Below are positions 49,046 to 63,830 of a DNA stretch of 64,000 nucleotides, piece by piece. A program made the position numbers and the translations under genes. Numbering within the stretch: position 1 is the first letter of the stretch; every line of letters begins with the position of its first letter. Origin of the DNA: Pithys albifrons albifrons (lineage: Eukaryota; Chordata; Aves; Passeriformes; Thamnophilidae); NCBI RefSeq assembly GCF_047495875.1, contig NC_092463.1:9744622-9808621 (forward strand), in the 5' to 3' direction. The notes under the pieces were generated by a model that was given only the letters and a program-made list of their open reading frames with translations, was not told where the DNA came from and did not search any database.

Positions 49046-52000
49046 GAATTTTTCTTTATTGTTCCTCCAAACTTTAAACTGCCAAATTAAGACAGTCATT
49101 GTCATGAGAGGGCTTTGGAAATCTTGGCCCAAGACTCAGCACTGTTCTCTGGTGCAGGAAGATAAAGCTACGTTAAGGCCTGTAGTGGTGGCAGTGTTTC
49201 CATAGCTTTATTGTCTCAGGTCTGCAAATAAGACTTCCAGGTGTCTTCTTGCTTCTCCCTGCCCAGCACACACAGCTTACAAGGTGAGCAGGAGGGAAAT
49301 AATTGAACAGCACAGCCTGCAGGCAGATAGTTAAGCAGGTAGATGTACTCCAGCAACAACTGTAGTCAATTGACACCTATGCTGTCACCATCAAAACCCC
49401 ACCAAATAACAACATATGTCTTGACTGTGGCTTCAGTTACGTTCAGTAGAATCTAACCGTCTACTGAGCAGGAGGCAAGTGCCCAAATTTTCATCTCATC
49501 TAAGCTGTGCTACATCTAGCTACATCCGCAGTAGCAGAACTATAAAGATGCCTCAACATAATCCTGAGATGACAAGAGCCAGAGTCCGGGAAAACAGAGA
49601 GACTGATGGTCCAGCCTTCCTATACCTCCTTTGTACTCAGCAGAGAAAAAGAATTATCCAGCTTATATTTCACCCATTATTAGCACATTGTGATAGTCTC
49701 TTATTGCTTAAAAAGGCTGAAATCACTATATACAGTGACATATACTCAGAAGTGTGCTAAAGCACAGTAATTTAAATGGCACTCAAATATTAAGAAATGT
49801 CAGATTTCTGTTCACCCACAATTTTTTCTTCTGCACAAAAAGTCATAATGAAAGTGTGTATCATCTCAAAATGAGCATGAGGCCATATGTGTATGGGCAA
49901 CTGAATAATATGTCTTCACTTAAATTTGAAAACCTTTGATTTTGCAATTTTAAGACTGTTCTTTTAAAAAGGGCTTATTTGTTTGATTTTTGTGATGGTT
50001 CTTATGGTTCCTTTATACATTTCTTCTCATATACTGTCAGTGAGGGGTTGAGCTTTTGCCCTCAGCACAGGCTGCTCATATTTACATTATAGCAGCTAAT
50101 TAACTACTAGAAGGAAAGTGTTGCTTTTCCAAAAGTGAAATGGATAGGTCCAGGTGCCCTGTCCAAGTGAGAGGCCAAGCCATAGGTTGAAGTAAGCCAA
50201 GCTCCTTCTCTACTCCCTTGGTAGGTGCATAGTCACAAAAGTGTGACAGAAATGGGCAAGGGGATTTGAACATGGGGCTCTGGTGAGAAGACAGAAACAT
50301 CTTGTGCTTCTGCCTCCTCCAGAAAGAAGTGGTTACTGTCCAGTCAGGACAGGATGCTTGAAAAAATGCTTTTGAGACTTGAGAGGGAGTCCCTTTATCC
50401 CTGATGTATCTGAGCCTTGCTGTCAGGGTCATTTCCAAGCAGGCATCCACACACACAGCACACACACACACTCCCAACATGAGATTTCACAGAAAATGTG
50501 TACTTTAAAAGCACCAATCCAGAATTCACTCAGATTTTTTTAAAATCCTTATATTTCAGTTTTAACTGCAAAAAGATCCTGCTTGTATAAACGCTGCTAC
50601 ACAGTATCCCAAAAGCAAATAATAATATTTGCATGAAATGTTTGAAAAGCATTTCACCTATAGGTATGAAAAGAAATCAAGCTGGTTCATCACTTTTCTG
50701 TCTCTTTACAACAGCAGTTAAAATTGGCCACTAGGGAATAACAATGGAAGAAAGTAATCCCATGACATCCAGAAGCCACAGGCACAGTGCTAGTCTAGTG
50801 CTGTCTCTGTCTGCCATGCTTTTGCCACAGAGAGATTAGTCTGCCTCTGATCACAGATTTGGAAAGCTTGGCATGCCTCTTGGATTAATCAGCTGCCACT
50901 ACTGATGCAACAGGCACCAATCAGGCAACAACAAATTATTTTCTCTGAAGCTATATGCAGTTCGTCTGCAGGCCCAGCCTGCTCTGCTAGAGCACTTAGG
51001 CTTCCTTGTTGAAGACCAGGGCCTGAGCCTAATGTGATCTGTCTGCCTGTGGGGTTGTAAACCAAATTTCTCTGTGAAGACACATCTGACGATTGCTATC
51101 TGCAGAGTTACATTCTGGCAAACCTGATTAATATGAATGTAGTGGGACAGAGGAAGAGCCTCCCAAGCTTTGAACATATTTATTCCCCAGTGAAGCAGCA
51201 TGTCTGACAAGAGCTCTCAGAAATGTAAAGGTTTATTACCTCATAATGGAATAAAAGGATTAATTTAGAATAGGTCTGTAGCCACTTGTAAAGTATTTCA
51301 TTTTAATAATTTATACTAATGGAATATATGATCTAGGGAGGGTCATGTGGGTTCCTCCTGGGCAGTTGTTGACAAGGCAAAAGTGTCTGGGGAGACCTGG
51401 GTTGGACTCTTTTTTGCTTGTCTCTAGTGGACTTTTAGGATGTTAAAAAGAGAGAGTAAGAACAAGCAGCAGACAAAGCCTTTAATTAATCTGCTCCTCA
51501 TGTCACTGAATAGCACTCATCAGATGACAGAGCTGATCAGCTCAGCAGGTTCCTAAAACATTCACAAGGAGGAAAAACTTATGCTTTTATCTCTGTAATA
51601 AGTAATGAAACCTAATTTCCCTTTCTAACATGAAAAAAACCCACAAAAGTTAGCCTTCTTGTGTGAACACAGAATAGCTCAGTAACAGCAGCAATTGCAG
51701 CTCCAAGAGGCTTGCAGAGATTTAGGGGTCACAGACAATGTTGTGGATCTGAGTCTTAGAGATGTGGCTGAAGTAAGAACTGGATAGGATAGGCAAGGAT
51801 ATGCAGTCAGTACAGAAAGAGGGCTGTATCTCTTTCTACACATGTGCTCTAAGTCCGTTATCTCCCTTTATTCATCTGAACTGTGTTTGCGATTGATATT
51901 TCAGACATACACCCCTGCCTAAAATTGTAGAAAGGACTTTGGGAGCTCAGCATTGCACAGGGGCTCTTAACCAAGAGATGTGCAGAAATTCCTCAGTCCT

Positions 52001-54116
52001 GTTTCCCCTCTGTCTTGTTTTATAAACCCTTCTGCACTCTGACAATATCAGGCAGAGACCAATGTCTCTACAGTGAGACATTATTTCCTTTAACCCTTCT
52101 CTAGGACCACTAAGTCAATGCAAGAAAAAATATCACATATATATCTTTCAACTGTTTCTGCCAGCATCAATAAATTAGAATCAATGAAACTTATCCTCAC
52201 TTCAGTCCTCATTGGGAGAAAAAAAAAGAAAAAGGAAGTTACAGAGAAGTTCCCGATAGTTTGGTTCTGTTTTATCTGTCAGTGTAGAAAAACACAGAAC
52301 TTTGTGCTACTTTTGCCTCATTTTAAAGCATTAAAACTTGACCTCTGCTTTCTGCCTACTTCCCCAGCTTTGCTTTTATCAAGCTGCAAACATTTTTCTT
52401 TCATAACAATTTAAATATGTAATTACTACAAGTACTTCAGGAATTGTTTGCTAAAGGCTCCATGTAAATACTAATTATCAGTAATTAAAAATCCACAGCT
52501 ATTAAGAAGATACTGATAGGGAGAAAATACTGCTTAGAAAGCAACTAACATTTGTCTAGGCAAAATTAAACATCAAATAACTTTCTATCTATGTAATTAT
52601 ATAATATGACTCATCATCTGCTGCACAAATGAAATTGCAAATGGGAGAAAGGTGTCACACACACACCCCCATGCACACACCCCCATCCTGCACACCAACT
52701 GTGCATCTTCAGTATTGCAAACCTGCTCCATGTTGGGAGCAAAGGTCTCACAGTATAGTTGCAGGAACGTGACAGCTGTGTTGAATGTTTTCTATGGCAC
52801 AATCCTAAAATCATTGTGCTTCTAAGCTGATAATATGCGAACTTAACACTCCAGGTCGTAAAATGCACTGGGATTCTCCCTGGTGCCATATAAGGGAAAT
52901 TATCCTGCATAAAGACCACAGATAGAATGCAGGAACAAATGACATCTGCTTCATATTTTTACAAAATCTCTTTTCACCCTCCTTGATTTTTTTTTAACTG
53001 CTAATGAATATATTTCCCTATTAACTGTGGTTCAGCATCCATGAACTTAAAGTGGAATTTTGGCCTGTCTACAGATGTCAAAGAACATTTTGTCACTGTT
53101 GTAAGAGAAATTATATTTTCATTTTAGTGATTTATTACAGATTTCATCAGGTTTTGAATCAGCCTTAGTCCACCTAAAATTGATCAACTTTCTGAGCCTG
53201 GTGGGAAAAGTAAGCAGGTAATCTATGTACATTAACAGCAATCCCAAAGTTTGCTCACTGCCATGCCTGCTTCTAATAGTAGAGATAAAAATCCATTAAG
53301 CAAACAGACAAGCAAAGGGGCAGCAATTTTACAAGGGGTGCAAACCAGATTTCTACTCTCTGAGCACAGCTGCATCTCACTCAGACCTGTCACTGTAACA
53401 AAGCAGTGGGAATGCACCTGGAGCACAAAGCCACTGATGGTGCTCACCTCTGATGAGGAAATGGTGCAGCTTGAAGCAAGCCTCTCATCCCATAATAATG
53501 CTCAGCTTTGGTGCTCTCATTGCCTGCAGCCACATTGTCAAAAGGAGGGAAAAGCCTCCAGTCACAGGACAGCAGCCAGACTGAGCTGCCTCCAGAATTC
53601 ATTTTCAAGTATGTTTTTATTCACTTCTGCAGAGTTTATTTTTCCCTTTCTGGCTCTGCCATTTTAGGCTTAGATTCAATTCAGGGAAACATTTCAATTA
53701 TCTCTGGATCAGGCCCTTGGATTGTATTGTGGCTGAGGCTTTGAAAATTGTTGTTATCGAAACTATCAGCAGACTTGCTTGTGCTATTTTGAGCTGTAGT
53801 GAAAAGGGACATTGAGCCACTCACAAACCACCAGTCAGGCAAGAATAACAGGAGTTTCACCATCAGGTTTTAACTTTCAGCTTTCAAAAGTGTTTCTCAG
53901 CCATCCTGTTCTTACCTCTCAGTGAGGTGCCAGACCCAAACTCCCCTGAGCCTAAGGCCAAAGAGTGGCAGAAAAGGGCCTGTATTTGTGCCAAGTCTGG
54001 CCTTTCCTTGGGCCAAACCTGGCTTGGTTTGCTCCTGTCAAGAGAACACCACCAGCTCGGTGCAGGTTCAGTAAATCCATTGCTACTCTATCTGCCACCA
54101 ACAGGTGAGGAGAGCC

Positions 54117-54135
54117 AAAAAAAAAAAAAAAAAAA
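54117..54135 (+). repeat. A-run
   Basis: A homopolymer A tract followed by GAAAAACC. No retroposed body is recognisable upstream of it, so it is recorded only as a simple repeat. Confidence 0.85.
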
Positions 54136-55059
54136 GAAAAACCAAAGAAAAGAGTCCAACCACTGTGGCTCTGCATTTGCCTCTGCATTTTCTTCCTCAC
54201 CTGAGGCACAGCCAGCCTTTTGTATGTATCAAGCATGGGAACTCCTGGACATCTGGAGAAGCTTAACTGTCATGCAGGTCCCTAAAACACAGTTCTTTAG
54301 CATCTAAGTAGTAGTGGCTTCCTCAGGTCTGCCAGTAAAAAATGCTTTGGATCAATATTTTGTTGATTTACAGCATTTCCTCAGTCTTAATTTGCTATTT
54401 TCATTCTTTCCCCTCCTTCTTTCACTTCTCTCTTTTTTTTTTCTGTTTTGCTTCAACAAAGCATGAAATCATTGTTTGTCAAAAGTTAATCTGCCTGCTA
54501 CTGTTTCTGTTTGTAACTAATGATATTTTCTTCAGTCTTCTAGATTGCTGGGAAGACTCAAAACTGTGCTCTAAATAACTTGAGATCAGTCACCCCCACT
54601 GCTGTGCTTGTAGGTTACAACTAGGTACATGCCAATGAGACCCTCTTGGTCTTATTTTGTTTGATTTCATTTACTGAAAAGGGCAAGTGCAGCTGTCCCA
54701 GAGAGAGAGAGCCCTCCCTCACACCAATCCATCTCCTCCTACAGCCCAGACTGGTGTGCTGTGGGTGGGGAACTGGAGAAAAAAAAACCACAGTGGCAAA
54801 CAAGGCACTGTTTAAGATTTTAGGTCCCTACCCATTTCACATTCACCATCTAGACCTCCTCCCAGAATAGTTGTGGATATTTAGATGCCAAAGAGAAGGA
54901 CTGCAAAAGACAGCATGCTGTTGAGGATAGAGGGGATTGATCCATGGGAACCAGAAAGAAATGATTGGAACAGGAGTAAAAATGAAAAGTCCTCTGAAGG
55001 GATCTTTACTTGAGTCTGGATTGAGGTCTTGCATCCATGCACAGCATTCAGCCTCTCTC

Positions 55060-55193
55060 ACAGAATCACAGAGTGGTTGGAAAGGTTAAAGGGGCAACAA
55101 CAGTGGATCATCTGGTCCAACCTTCCTGCTCAAGCAGGGCCATCCTAATGCCCATGGCACAGGGTTGTGTCATGATAGTTCTTGAATATCTCT
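55060..55193 (-). mobile_element. CR1 LINE, short 3' end fragment
   Basis: On the plus strand the sequence reads ACAGAATCACAGAGTGGTTG, GGTTGGAAAGG, CATCTGGTCCAACC, CCTGCTCAAGCAGGGCCA and TTGAATATCTC in order. This is the reverse complement of the 3' end of a bird CR1 subfamily different from the copy at 3178. The CAGAATCACAGA words at the left are the typical CR1 tail, so the element's 3' end is at about 55060. Similarity is lost near 55193, so only about 130 bases remain. It is severely 5'-truncated. Confidence 0.92.
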
Positions 55194-56539
55194 CCCTACA
55201 GGAAGGTCTTTCTCCTCACAAACAGGACCAGGTCTTTCTCTTAGTTGAGAAGTACCATCCTTCTCTTGCTCTCCAGCTTACAGGTTAAAATACCAGCTAA
55301 ATTCAAGGTAGAGGAGATGAGTTCAAAGCTCTCTCCTGTCTGAGAGAAACAGAACCTGCAGCATTCTGTCACAGGTGGGCCACCAGCAAGAGAAGAATTA
55401 GAGCCTGGGAGGAAGAGTATCTTTTTAGTCAACCCTACTGAAGTCATTTATAACAAGTAATTTGAAGTAATTTCATGTAACATAGAAAACATTCATATTA
55501 GAACAATGTATAATGGTGTGTTACCTGTTAGCACAAGCATTAAGGTTGAGAAGATCTGGCATCCCACTTCAGTGTATACTATCCCATGGAGAGTTCTGAT
55601 TGACTAGATGGGAAAAAAAGAAGCACCATGTTTCCAAGAACAAGAGTGAAATGGAAGTGCTTGTCTTCCTCTGGTGAGTGGTGTGTAAATATAATGGCTT
55701 CTGAAAAAACATCACCTCTGAGCTCTGCATGACATTGTATCACTCAGGACCATAGGAAAGTGGAGTACACAGAAAGAAAGGGAAAAAAATAAATTAGAAG
55801 GCAAACTATGAAAGTTTTATAATGGCATCCCTCACACACACTACAGGAACTGTAACTATGTTTGTTGAAAAGTTACCACAAAAGCATGCCTTGGAAAGTG
55901 GTGAAGTCCAGAGTGGAGTGACTGTTTGTCAGTGTGCCAGATACCATCAGGCCCAGGTATGGGTCTCTTCTCCAGGATCAAATGTGAGGCCACCTGTTCT
56001 TGGAACATGGTCCTAGGCTCCAGGTGTTCTTCCCACCCACTTTCCTTCCTTCACCTGATCCCTTCAGATCACTCAGACGTGTTCACAGCTCTCCTCCAAC
56101 TCACTTCTATTTTATTTTTGTTTGCTCTAATGTGGAAAGAAAACTGGTTTTGAAACCTCAAGAATTTTTGTTGTCCTCTGATCAGTTTGGGATGAGATGC
56201 CAAAGTGTATCACTTGCAACAGTGGGAAGATCAAAAAGGTACCCCAAAATGTGGATATTTATTCCTGGGCTGTCATTCAGCTCTCTAAATATTGCTAAAA
56301 CTAAACTGAAAGCACAACAAAACCAGGTTTTTGGACATGATTGTCCTTATTCTGAGCTTCTTCCTGGACTTTAGAAACATGAAGCCTTTCCAGTGTCTTT
56401 GGATCATCTGTGTCTGGGTCTGTCAGAGATCAGCAAATACCAATATGCAAGAGGCCAGAATTAATGAATCTGAAACTGTTTTCAGTCTTATTTTATATTC
56501 AACTTAGGATCAGCTTCCTTTGTTTTGGCAAGAAGTGGA

Positions 56540-56580
56540 GTGTGTATGCGTGTGTGTGTTTGTGTATGTTTGTGTGTGTT
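56540..56580. repeat. Imperfect TG microsatellite
   Basis: About 40 bases of TG units interrupted by ATG, CG and TT, a standard decaying dinucleotide repeat. Confidence 0.9.
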
Positions 56581-58578
56581 TACCTTGTGGTGGTTTCACT
56601 GGTGGTAGGAGTTGCAAATGTGCTTGCTCGTTCCTCATGGTTTCACTGTACAAGACAAATATAATCGATTTAGAAGCAAGGAGCAATGCCAAGAACAGTA
56701 GTAATGGATTTGTGCTAAGTAAATTTAATGCAATATGCTTTCGCCAACAGCTGCAGCTTTGGACAGGAGCAATTCACCTTCTCCCAAAAATAATCATGAG
56801 AAGATAAGTAAGTGGCTGAGAAGCTAGTTTATGCACATAGAGATTTGAAGGCCTGCAGTACCAGCTAATAGAATCAAACAGCTATCAAAAATCAAAGCCA
56901 GCTGAGCTGGTGAGTCCCAGGAGGGTGGAGGAGAAAGGATGAGAGAAAAATTCCTGAGTGGTTTTCTGCAGAGATTGAATATACACTTATTTATTCTGGG
57001 AAATTAAAAATTGAATCAGAGTGTCAAAGACTGCCAAATGTAGGTACTAAAATACTTAATGAAAGAATCATTAATATATTAATCCAGAAAATATTATTTC
57101 ATCTATCAGAGGTTAATATATTTCATAAATTCTAGGGCCAGAAAAGGCTATTAGGATCACTAGATTAGGTTTAATATAATTCAAGTTCAGTAATAGATGC
57201 AGAGACCTGTTCTGTCAGGCAGACAGCAAAGTATAAGGTCATTTCCAAAGTCCTTAAGAGAAAGGAAATTGAGCCAGCCACAGATCTGCCAACCAATTCT
57301 CCAACAGAAGCAAGCAGAGTTTGCTTGAAGACATAATGTTGTTTTATGACCAGGTGCAGCAGCTTCCCTAAGTAGTGAGGTCTGATCTGCAGGACTCTCC
57401 TGACCCCGATGTGATGAGGATCAGAGGGGTTCACCTTCCCTGTCACTCAGCAGCCGTGCTTTGCTATGGATACACAGCACCTCAGCCCCACTCTGCTCTT
57501 GCAGTACACAGGATTCTGTTCTTTCCCCTCTCCCACCCAGGTCTGAGCTGGTTTTAGGACAAGTTACTATAGAGCAGAGTCCACAGCTGCCCTGGGCCAG
57601 CTGCTATCATCATCCCATGCAGACCATGCAATTTCTCCCCACTGAGCTTTCAAAAGGGCCAGCAGTGGGGCCTGGAGACCAGCTGGGCTGGCTTTTCTCA
57701 CAGCTCTTCCAAGCAGATGGACAATAAACCAGTGAGACAGCAGTGGTGGGTGTTCTGGCTGCAACCTCTGACTCCTTACAGGGAACACAGAGTGAGTTAA
57801 GTGTTTCCAAAGGTAGTTGTGCAGGAAGCTGCCTCAGATGCTACCCACTGCAGAGATGGGTAGATAGGATGCAAGCTCTTCCCTCCCTTGTGATCCAGCA
57901 CCTTCCTAGAACTGCAGAGATGCTCAGGGTATTTTTATTTCCACAGTAAACCCACACTGTTCACCTCAGGCTTAAACAGAGGAGTGTGAACATCTTTCAA
58001 ATTTACTTTTTGGGTTGCATGTGTGTTTTATCAACCTCTCCCTGGTTTGGGAGAACAGAAAAAGACTTTTAAAAATTCTAGCAGCTGGGAAAGTTGTCCT
58101 TGTTAATAAGAGAAAAAACAGTAAATATAAAAACAAAAAAATCACTTTGATTTTCACACAGAAGATGTTTCAGCAATTTTTTTTCACCCATCAAATCACT
58201 GCATTTACTATAAAACCTCCTCTTTTCCCAAGAGTGATGAAACATTTATTTGAAAACTCTTTGTTCCACGCTGGGACACTGGGCTGCAAAACCTGGGCCT
58301 GACCCCGAGCTGCAGTTACTGCTGGTTTTCATGATGGTTTTTCCTCCTTTCACCTTGGGGCAACAGAGAAGGACAAAAGGAGACAGCGAGGCCGCTTCTG
58401 AGCCTTGTGTTTCATCTCACCCTTACAAGAGCTCACATAACTTTGTTCTCCAGCTTCATTTGTGTGCTTGGAGCCAGCCCTACAGTGGATCTAAAAACCA
58501 GTCATTCCTATTGATTTCATTGTGATTTTCCCATGTGGAACAACAATCAGAAGAAATGGTTGCTTTGTAGTCATAATC

Positions 58579-58642
58579 AAAAAAAAAAAAAACAAACCCC
58601 AAACCAAAACCAAAACCCAAAAAAACACCACCAAAAAACCCA
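58579..58642. repeat. A/C-only low-complexity tract
   Basis: A run of A followed by CAAACCCC, CCAAAA and ACCACC units on the plus strand, with no G or T. The complement is the same G/T type of tract seen at 6148-6222 and 16171-16215, in the opposite orientation. Confidence 0.8.
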
Positions 58643-61600
58643 CAGTAAAAAAGTGGAACCCAGAACTCTTTTTTGCATTAGATGAGCATCTTGGCATATT
58701 GAAATCACCCTTGAGCACCTCCAATTGAAAATTAAAAGAAAGTCTCAGTTTTGTCACTGAAGCTGAAAATATTATTACTTGTGGGCATTGTTGATTTTAT
58801 AATATATGGTGTTTCAAATCATAACATATGAATGATCTCTAAATTGTTGGTTCAAATGAGATAATACTACATCGTGCTTTCCTTTGCAACAAAAATCCAC
58901 ATAACTAGCACAATATAAATACAACCACTGGCTGGTAGAAAACCTTCAAATACTATTTTAAATCCTGCAAGTATAGCTGGTGCTCAAATTGACAGTTCAA
59001 TGCTCTGTCATTTCCCACTGCCAATCTCATTATGGAAGTAAATGGCTCTATCTTATTCTATCCTGTTCTATACATGATGCACTTAAAAGGACTTAAAGTA
59101 TCTAGTAAATGGAAATATATGGTACAATGAACAGTTAAAAATGTCAATTGAATTAGTCGTGTGATATCTTTTCAGCATACAATGTGAACACAGATGCTGC
59201 CTTTTATAGAGGTTTATGCATACGAGGAACATCAAGTGGAACAAATGAGATTTGAATTTTATTATTCTTTTATAGCATTGCATCGCAGATAGAGTTTTTT
59301 TTAATTAGCTCCTATCTCAACACTTTTGGCAACTCTAAATAATTCAGAGAATCTTTTCTTTTGTTGTTGTTGCTGTTTTGCTGGTTTCTTTCACAGAGAA
59401 ATAACCTTTGCAAATGACAGGAAGCTTATCTATCACCTAGCTTAAAGATGCTGCTGCAGTTAAACAGCACACAGTGAGTGCACTGTGGTCTGCTCAGTCT
59501 TAAACCCCCAAATACAGGGACAAATGTATCCCAAGCTGTAAGAGGTGCCAGGATTACTAAAAGTTTGCTTCCCTTTTCATGAGGTTTCTTACACTCTCCA
59601 CAAAGAAAAGTCTGTAGAAATCAGTTTGATGGAGTGGGGTTTGGGGAGCTGGTTCCCCACCAGCCCCTCTGGTCACCTAAGGAGGCGCAGGAGGAACCTG
59701 GTGCCACCATGCAGATTCATCAACCTGTTGCTGCCTCCTGGCCTGGTGTTACAATAAAACACAAGCTGGATATGAAACAGGCAAGAAACCCACCACTCTC
59801 AGGACTTCAAAGCAAAAGGAGGTATTTTATGTCAAAATAAATAAACAAATGAATGTAGACAGAAGCTGTGTTTATGCTACATTGTGTGGAGCAGGGAGGG
59901 TGGAATAGTCCCGTAAGCTCAATTCTAGACAGCACATCTCTGCACAACTTCTTTGTTGAAAAACTTCAGGGACACTGTGTCTTCTAAGAATTCCCTTGGG
60001 CTCTCAGCCTCTCCCTCACTTCACAGTGTGTGGGCAGGATACAGCTGTTCAGCTTCCCTGCGTGGTCTTCTCATCCAAACTGTTCACATAATGCAAAAAT
60101 TACATCCCTCCAGGCACTATTGAAATTCACATCCTAACAGTTTCAAATGTCTATTTATTTCACAGCCTAGTGCAAATATTACGTCTGCTTCAGCGTCCAC
60201 TGTTTCAAAAGATACCACAGCACCTCAGATTAAGTGTGTAGGATTTCTTTTGTACATAAAAAGGACAAAGAATTTCTTACTCTTCGCAGAAAACCAGAAA
60301 ATGATTATCTATTTATTTTTAAATTACAGTGATGCCCCCCCACGTCCGTCCCAGCTTCTTCCATGGCAAATTCAAAGAGGAAATCTTTGAATGGCATAAA
60401 AGATCATTCTGGGGGTTTAGCCCAGCTCAACAGAAAGGAGTATTTTAGGTTAAGTCTTGCACTGTAGCCTGTTGAACTACTTCAGTTGAGGACTCCCCAT
60501 TTGCAGGAAAAACAGAAAGAGTCTCTGCTGCTGTATATCGTATAAAACACAACATGATATTAAATGTTTATAGACATGGATTTGGAAAATTTTTTCTCAA
60601 GCTTTCAGCAATGAGAAAGAATTACTTTTAAAAAGTAGCCCTTATGTTTTCAGTATCCTTTTCAAGCCTGGGGGAGCAAGCATAGAAAAAGGAGCTCAGG
60701 TCAGGGGGTCTAAGGAACCTCTGTCCAACATCACCCTGACCAGGACCCTTGTGCAACCCCAGGACAGTTATAAACAAAGAGGCTCATCCACACTCTCACT
60801 GAATGCAATCCTGGCCCCACCACACACTGTCAGAGAAGATTCAGGGTAAAATGTCATTTACTGCCATGTACATTCTCATCTTTCTTGCTCATGTCCTTCA
60901 ACTCTGAATTTCAGAAATGTTGTTCATATGTATCCTTTAGCTCAATTGTGGAGGAAATGGACATTTGCAATAAAGAGCTTGGTAAGAAATGTGATTGCAA
61001 ACTCAAGCTACATGAAATGGTCAGCAGAGAGCCTGGTACAGGCACCCTGTGTTAAGCCCCAGATTTAATTCAACCCATCAAAATAACAAAAGAAAAGAGG
61101 ATAAGAGGCTAACATTTTGGCAGTATCTGCCTCTTCAGAGGACAGCAGGCACCACCAAAATATCAGGCTCTCTCATCTGTTTTCCTCAATTTTTTGATGG
61201 GGAAGAGTGTTTAAATTCCACAGTTGCAATTGATCTAATGTGCTTCTTCCTGATAATTGATGTTTTTTTAATCTCCTGTTTTTTGACACACTCTGTCCCC
61301 AGATTCCCATTTTTCTTTCAAATCTTTCAGTGGTTCCCTAAGCCTTAATTGCAGGTTCTGTTCCTGTGGTGTGTTCACCACTGCAGGTTTTGTTTCCACT
61401 CTAAGTCTGCCTTTCCTTCAGGCTCCAGCTGCAGTTCAAAGATGCTCTGCTGCTCTTTGTCATCAATCCTCACCTGAGCTGCCCTTTTGTAACAGTTGCT
61501 GTAGCTGCTGCCCCCGTCCTCTGTGCACAGCTGCTGTCCTCTCGGCAGTCATCAAGAGGTATTGAAGGCAAAGAGTGCGTATGAAACAGTAACTCTGAGT

Positions 61601-63830
61601 TAAACCCAAGGTAGGACCCTGGGCTTCATCATGCAATGCAGAATTCAGGTATCTAGTTCAGAAAAGAAGCAGAAAACTCTAAGTTGCATTTCTGCATGGT
61701 GTTACACATTATCATCAAGAAATGGGACTTGCAGGAAAACATTTAGCAAGGTCAGCTGAGGTGTGTGTGTAAGGTGTTGCATTTCTCACAGGCAGAGGAC
61801 CTAGTCCAGAGATGAGGTTTGGATTTTCTATGACTAAAATTCTTAAATCCTTCTCCTGTTTAAATGCCCAAGTAAGGAAAATAGGGGTACAGGAAGCAAC
61901 ATGGATATTTCACACTATTGTCTGCTCTGATTAAGCCATGTCTCAGATGGATAAGCCAGAGAAAACCCAAGCCCAGCACCTAGAGGTAGGGCAATCAGAG
62001 CAGGAACTAACTTTCCAGCTCTTGTTCTCTAAAATTTCTAGAGACTAGGACCAAGGCAGAAGTCTTATGGCAACCTTAGTTACTTGCCCAAAGTTGCACT
62101 TTCTTTTGCTTTCCCTTCAGGGAGCCCCACATCTCTTTCCTACCTGACTCAGAAGTTTCCTAGCATCGGCAAATTATGGTTTTGAATTGTCAGCTCTCTG
62201 TAGTAGAGTGGTAGGTGTGTTTTGAGAATGCTTGTTGAAGTAAGGCCTGCAGGGTAGGGGATTTTGGAACAAAGAAGACTGTATTTTTGTAAATCCTGGC
62301 AAGCATAGGTAGGAGGAAGACACCCGTCTCTTGGCCAAGATGCTAGTACTTCTACTTGGGAGTAGCAATAACCTACAAAAGACTTTGCAAGAAGTCATTT
62401 GCAATGTTCACACTCTTTTAGGGTATTTTTTGGTTCTGAGCTGCTTAAGTGGAGTTCTGCTGGTTTATTGGGTTGGAGCGAGGATTGCAAAAGGTCTTCA
62501 GAACCACACAGAACATCAGGCTTGGTACGCACCTGTGAGGAGGGAGGAAAGGGGGCTATGGGCAGACATCTCCATGGAAGGACTGAATAAAAAAAGGTGG
62601 CACATTGTGAGGACACTGCTTAAAGCAAACCAAGCCATATATTTGACATAAAACTCCCTTGCCCTACAAGTCACTTATTAACATCATGTGACAGGGTTTG
62701 ACACATGTTCTCTGCTGCAACCCCCAGCAAGGAAAGCAGTTTTTCTGCTGGCTGAGAGCTCCTTTGGCAGTGCTGGCAGCTTCCCTTTTGACTTCCTTTC
62801 CCGGGTGTACTCTGCCCTGTGGTTTTTGGCAGCAGAAGTGATGGCTGCAAAGCAAGCAGTGGGAATGAACTTTCAAAAGGTGGGCACACAGTAGCAGCCA
62901 CATTCGCTGCTGACTATTAAAGAGAATTTATTTAAAGAGAGGTACCTCAATAGCAAGGGATACTTTAACATGATCAGGGTTATGTGCAGTTGGGAGAGAA
63001 AAGCAGCTTGTTCTGTATTTATCAGCTGCCACACTGGTAACTAGCTTTGGCAGAGGGGCAGACTAAGTCAGGAGTCCAGGGAAGAAAAGAGACAGATTTT
63101 AGATGTTTAGATTCTGCATTTACAGACTCTCTTGCTAGAGACACAAAAAGCAGAGAGAGACTATGGCTGTGATAATCTGTATAACAATTCAAGGCTTAGG
63201 GAAGCTGGATTCCAATTCACCTGTGAGAGGGCAGGCATTACCAGGGGGGGTTAGGAGAGGAAATACAGTGCCAGGTTTTAATAGAAGTACACAGGGCATA
63301 GAGAGGCAATGAATTGTACAGTAGTGCCATGTGTTTTAGAGGGCATGGCACTGGAGTATCACAGTGACAGACTTTTAACAGTGCTCCAGGCACACCCAGC
63401 TTTTCTAAAACCATACAGCATAATTCCTAACACAATTATCACAGCCACATTTTCAAGCCAATGTTATGTCAGAAACACTCACTATATGGAGCTCTTTTGA
63501 AAATTGGCTTCTATTTTTTGGCAGTAATCAAAAGCTGAGCTGTCCAGAAAATGGGAGCTCTAAATGCCTGGATAATGTTTCTCAATTTTACCCACAATCA
63601 GGAGAACCTGTAAACCACAAAGGCAATGTCATCAGCCTTTTTTAAAGGTTATCCCCATCAGACAATTTGGTCTTCTATTTCAGTCAGCAATAGTAAAGTA
63701 ACAGACCAAGACAACATTCAGATATATCCTCTGTTTTAAGACACAGACCTTATGTAAACAGGAACAGCACTGATGTACATGTAGGTAACAGTAGTTGTAG
63801 TGCATGACTGTTCTTTTAAAAGAAAGGAAA

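Larger units (their letters stand above)
46256..55059. other. Gene-free stretch containing a duplicated non-coding element
   Basis: No exon or RNA gene is recognised. The notable content is the pair of related elements at 47907-48045 and 48858-49045, listed separately. Short imperfect CA runs occur at about 50450-50472 and 52655-52690, and an A-run at 54117-54135. Open frames such as 53251-53667 (138 codons) show no recognisable domain. Confidence 0.6.

Noticed and set aside
53251..53667. 138-codon plus-strand frame
   Set aside because: Another frame overlaps it, the product has no recognisable domain, and no splice or promoter context supports it.
59047..59072. TTCTAT-type run as a CR1 tail
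   Set aside because: The run is short and no CR1 3' sequence adjoins it on either side.
62331..62651. 106-codon frame with one hydrophobic segment
   Set aside because: Shadowed by frames on both strands and without family resemblance; one hydrophobic stretch is not enough evidence for a membrane protein.
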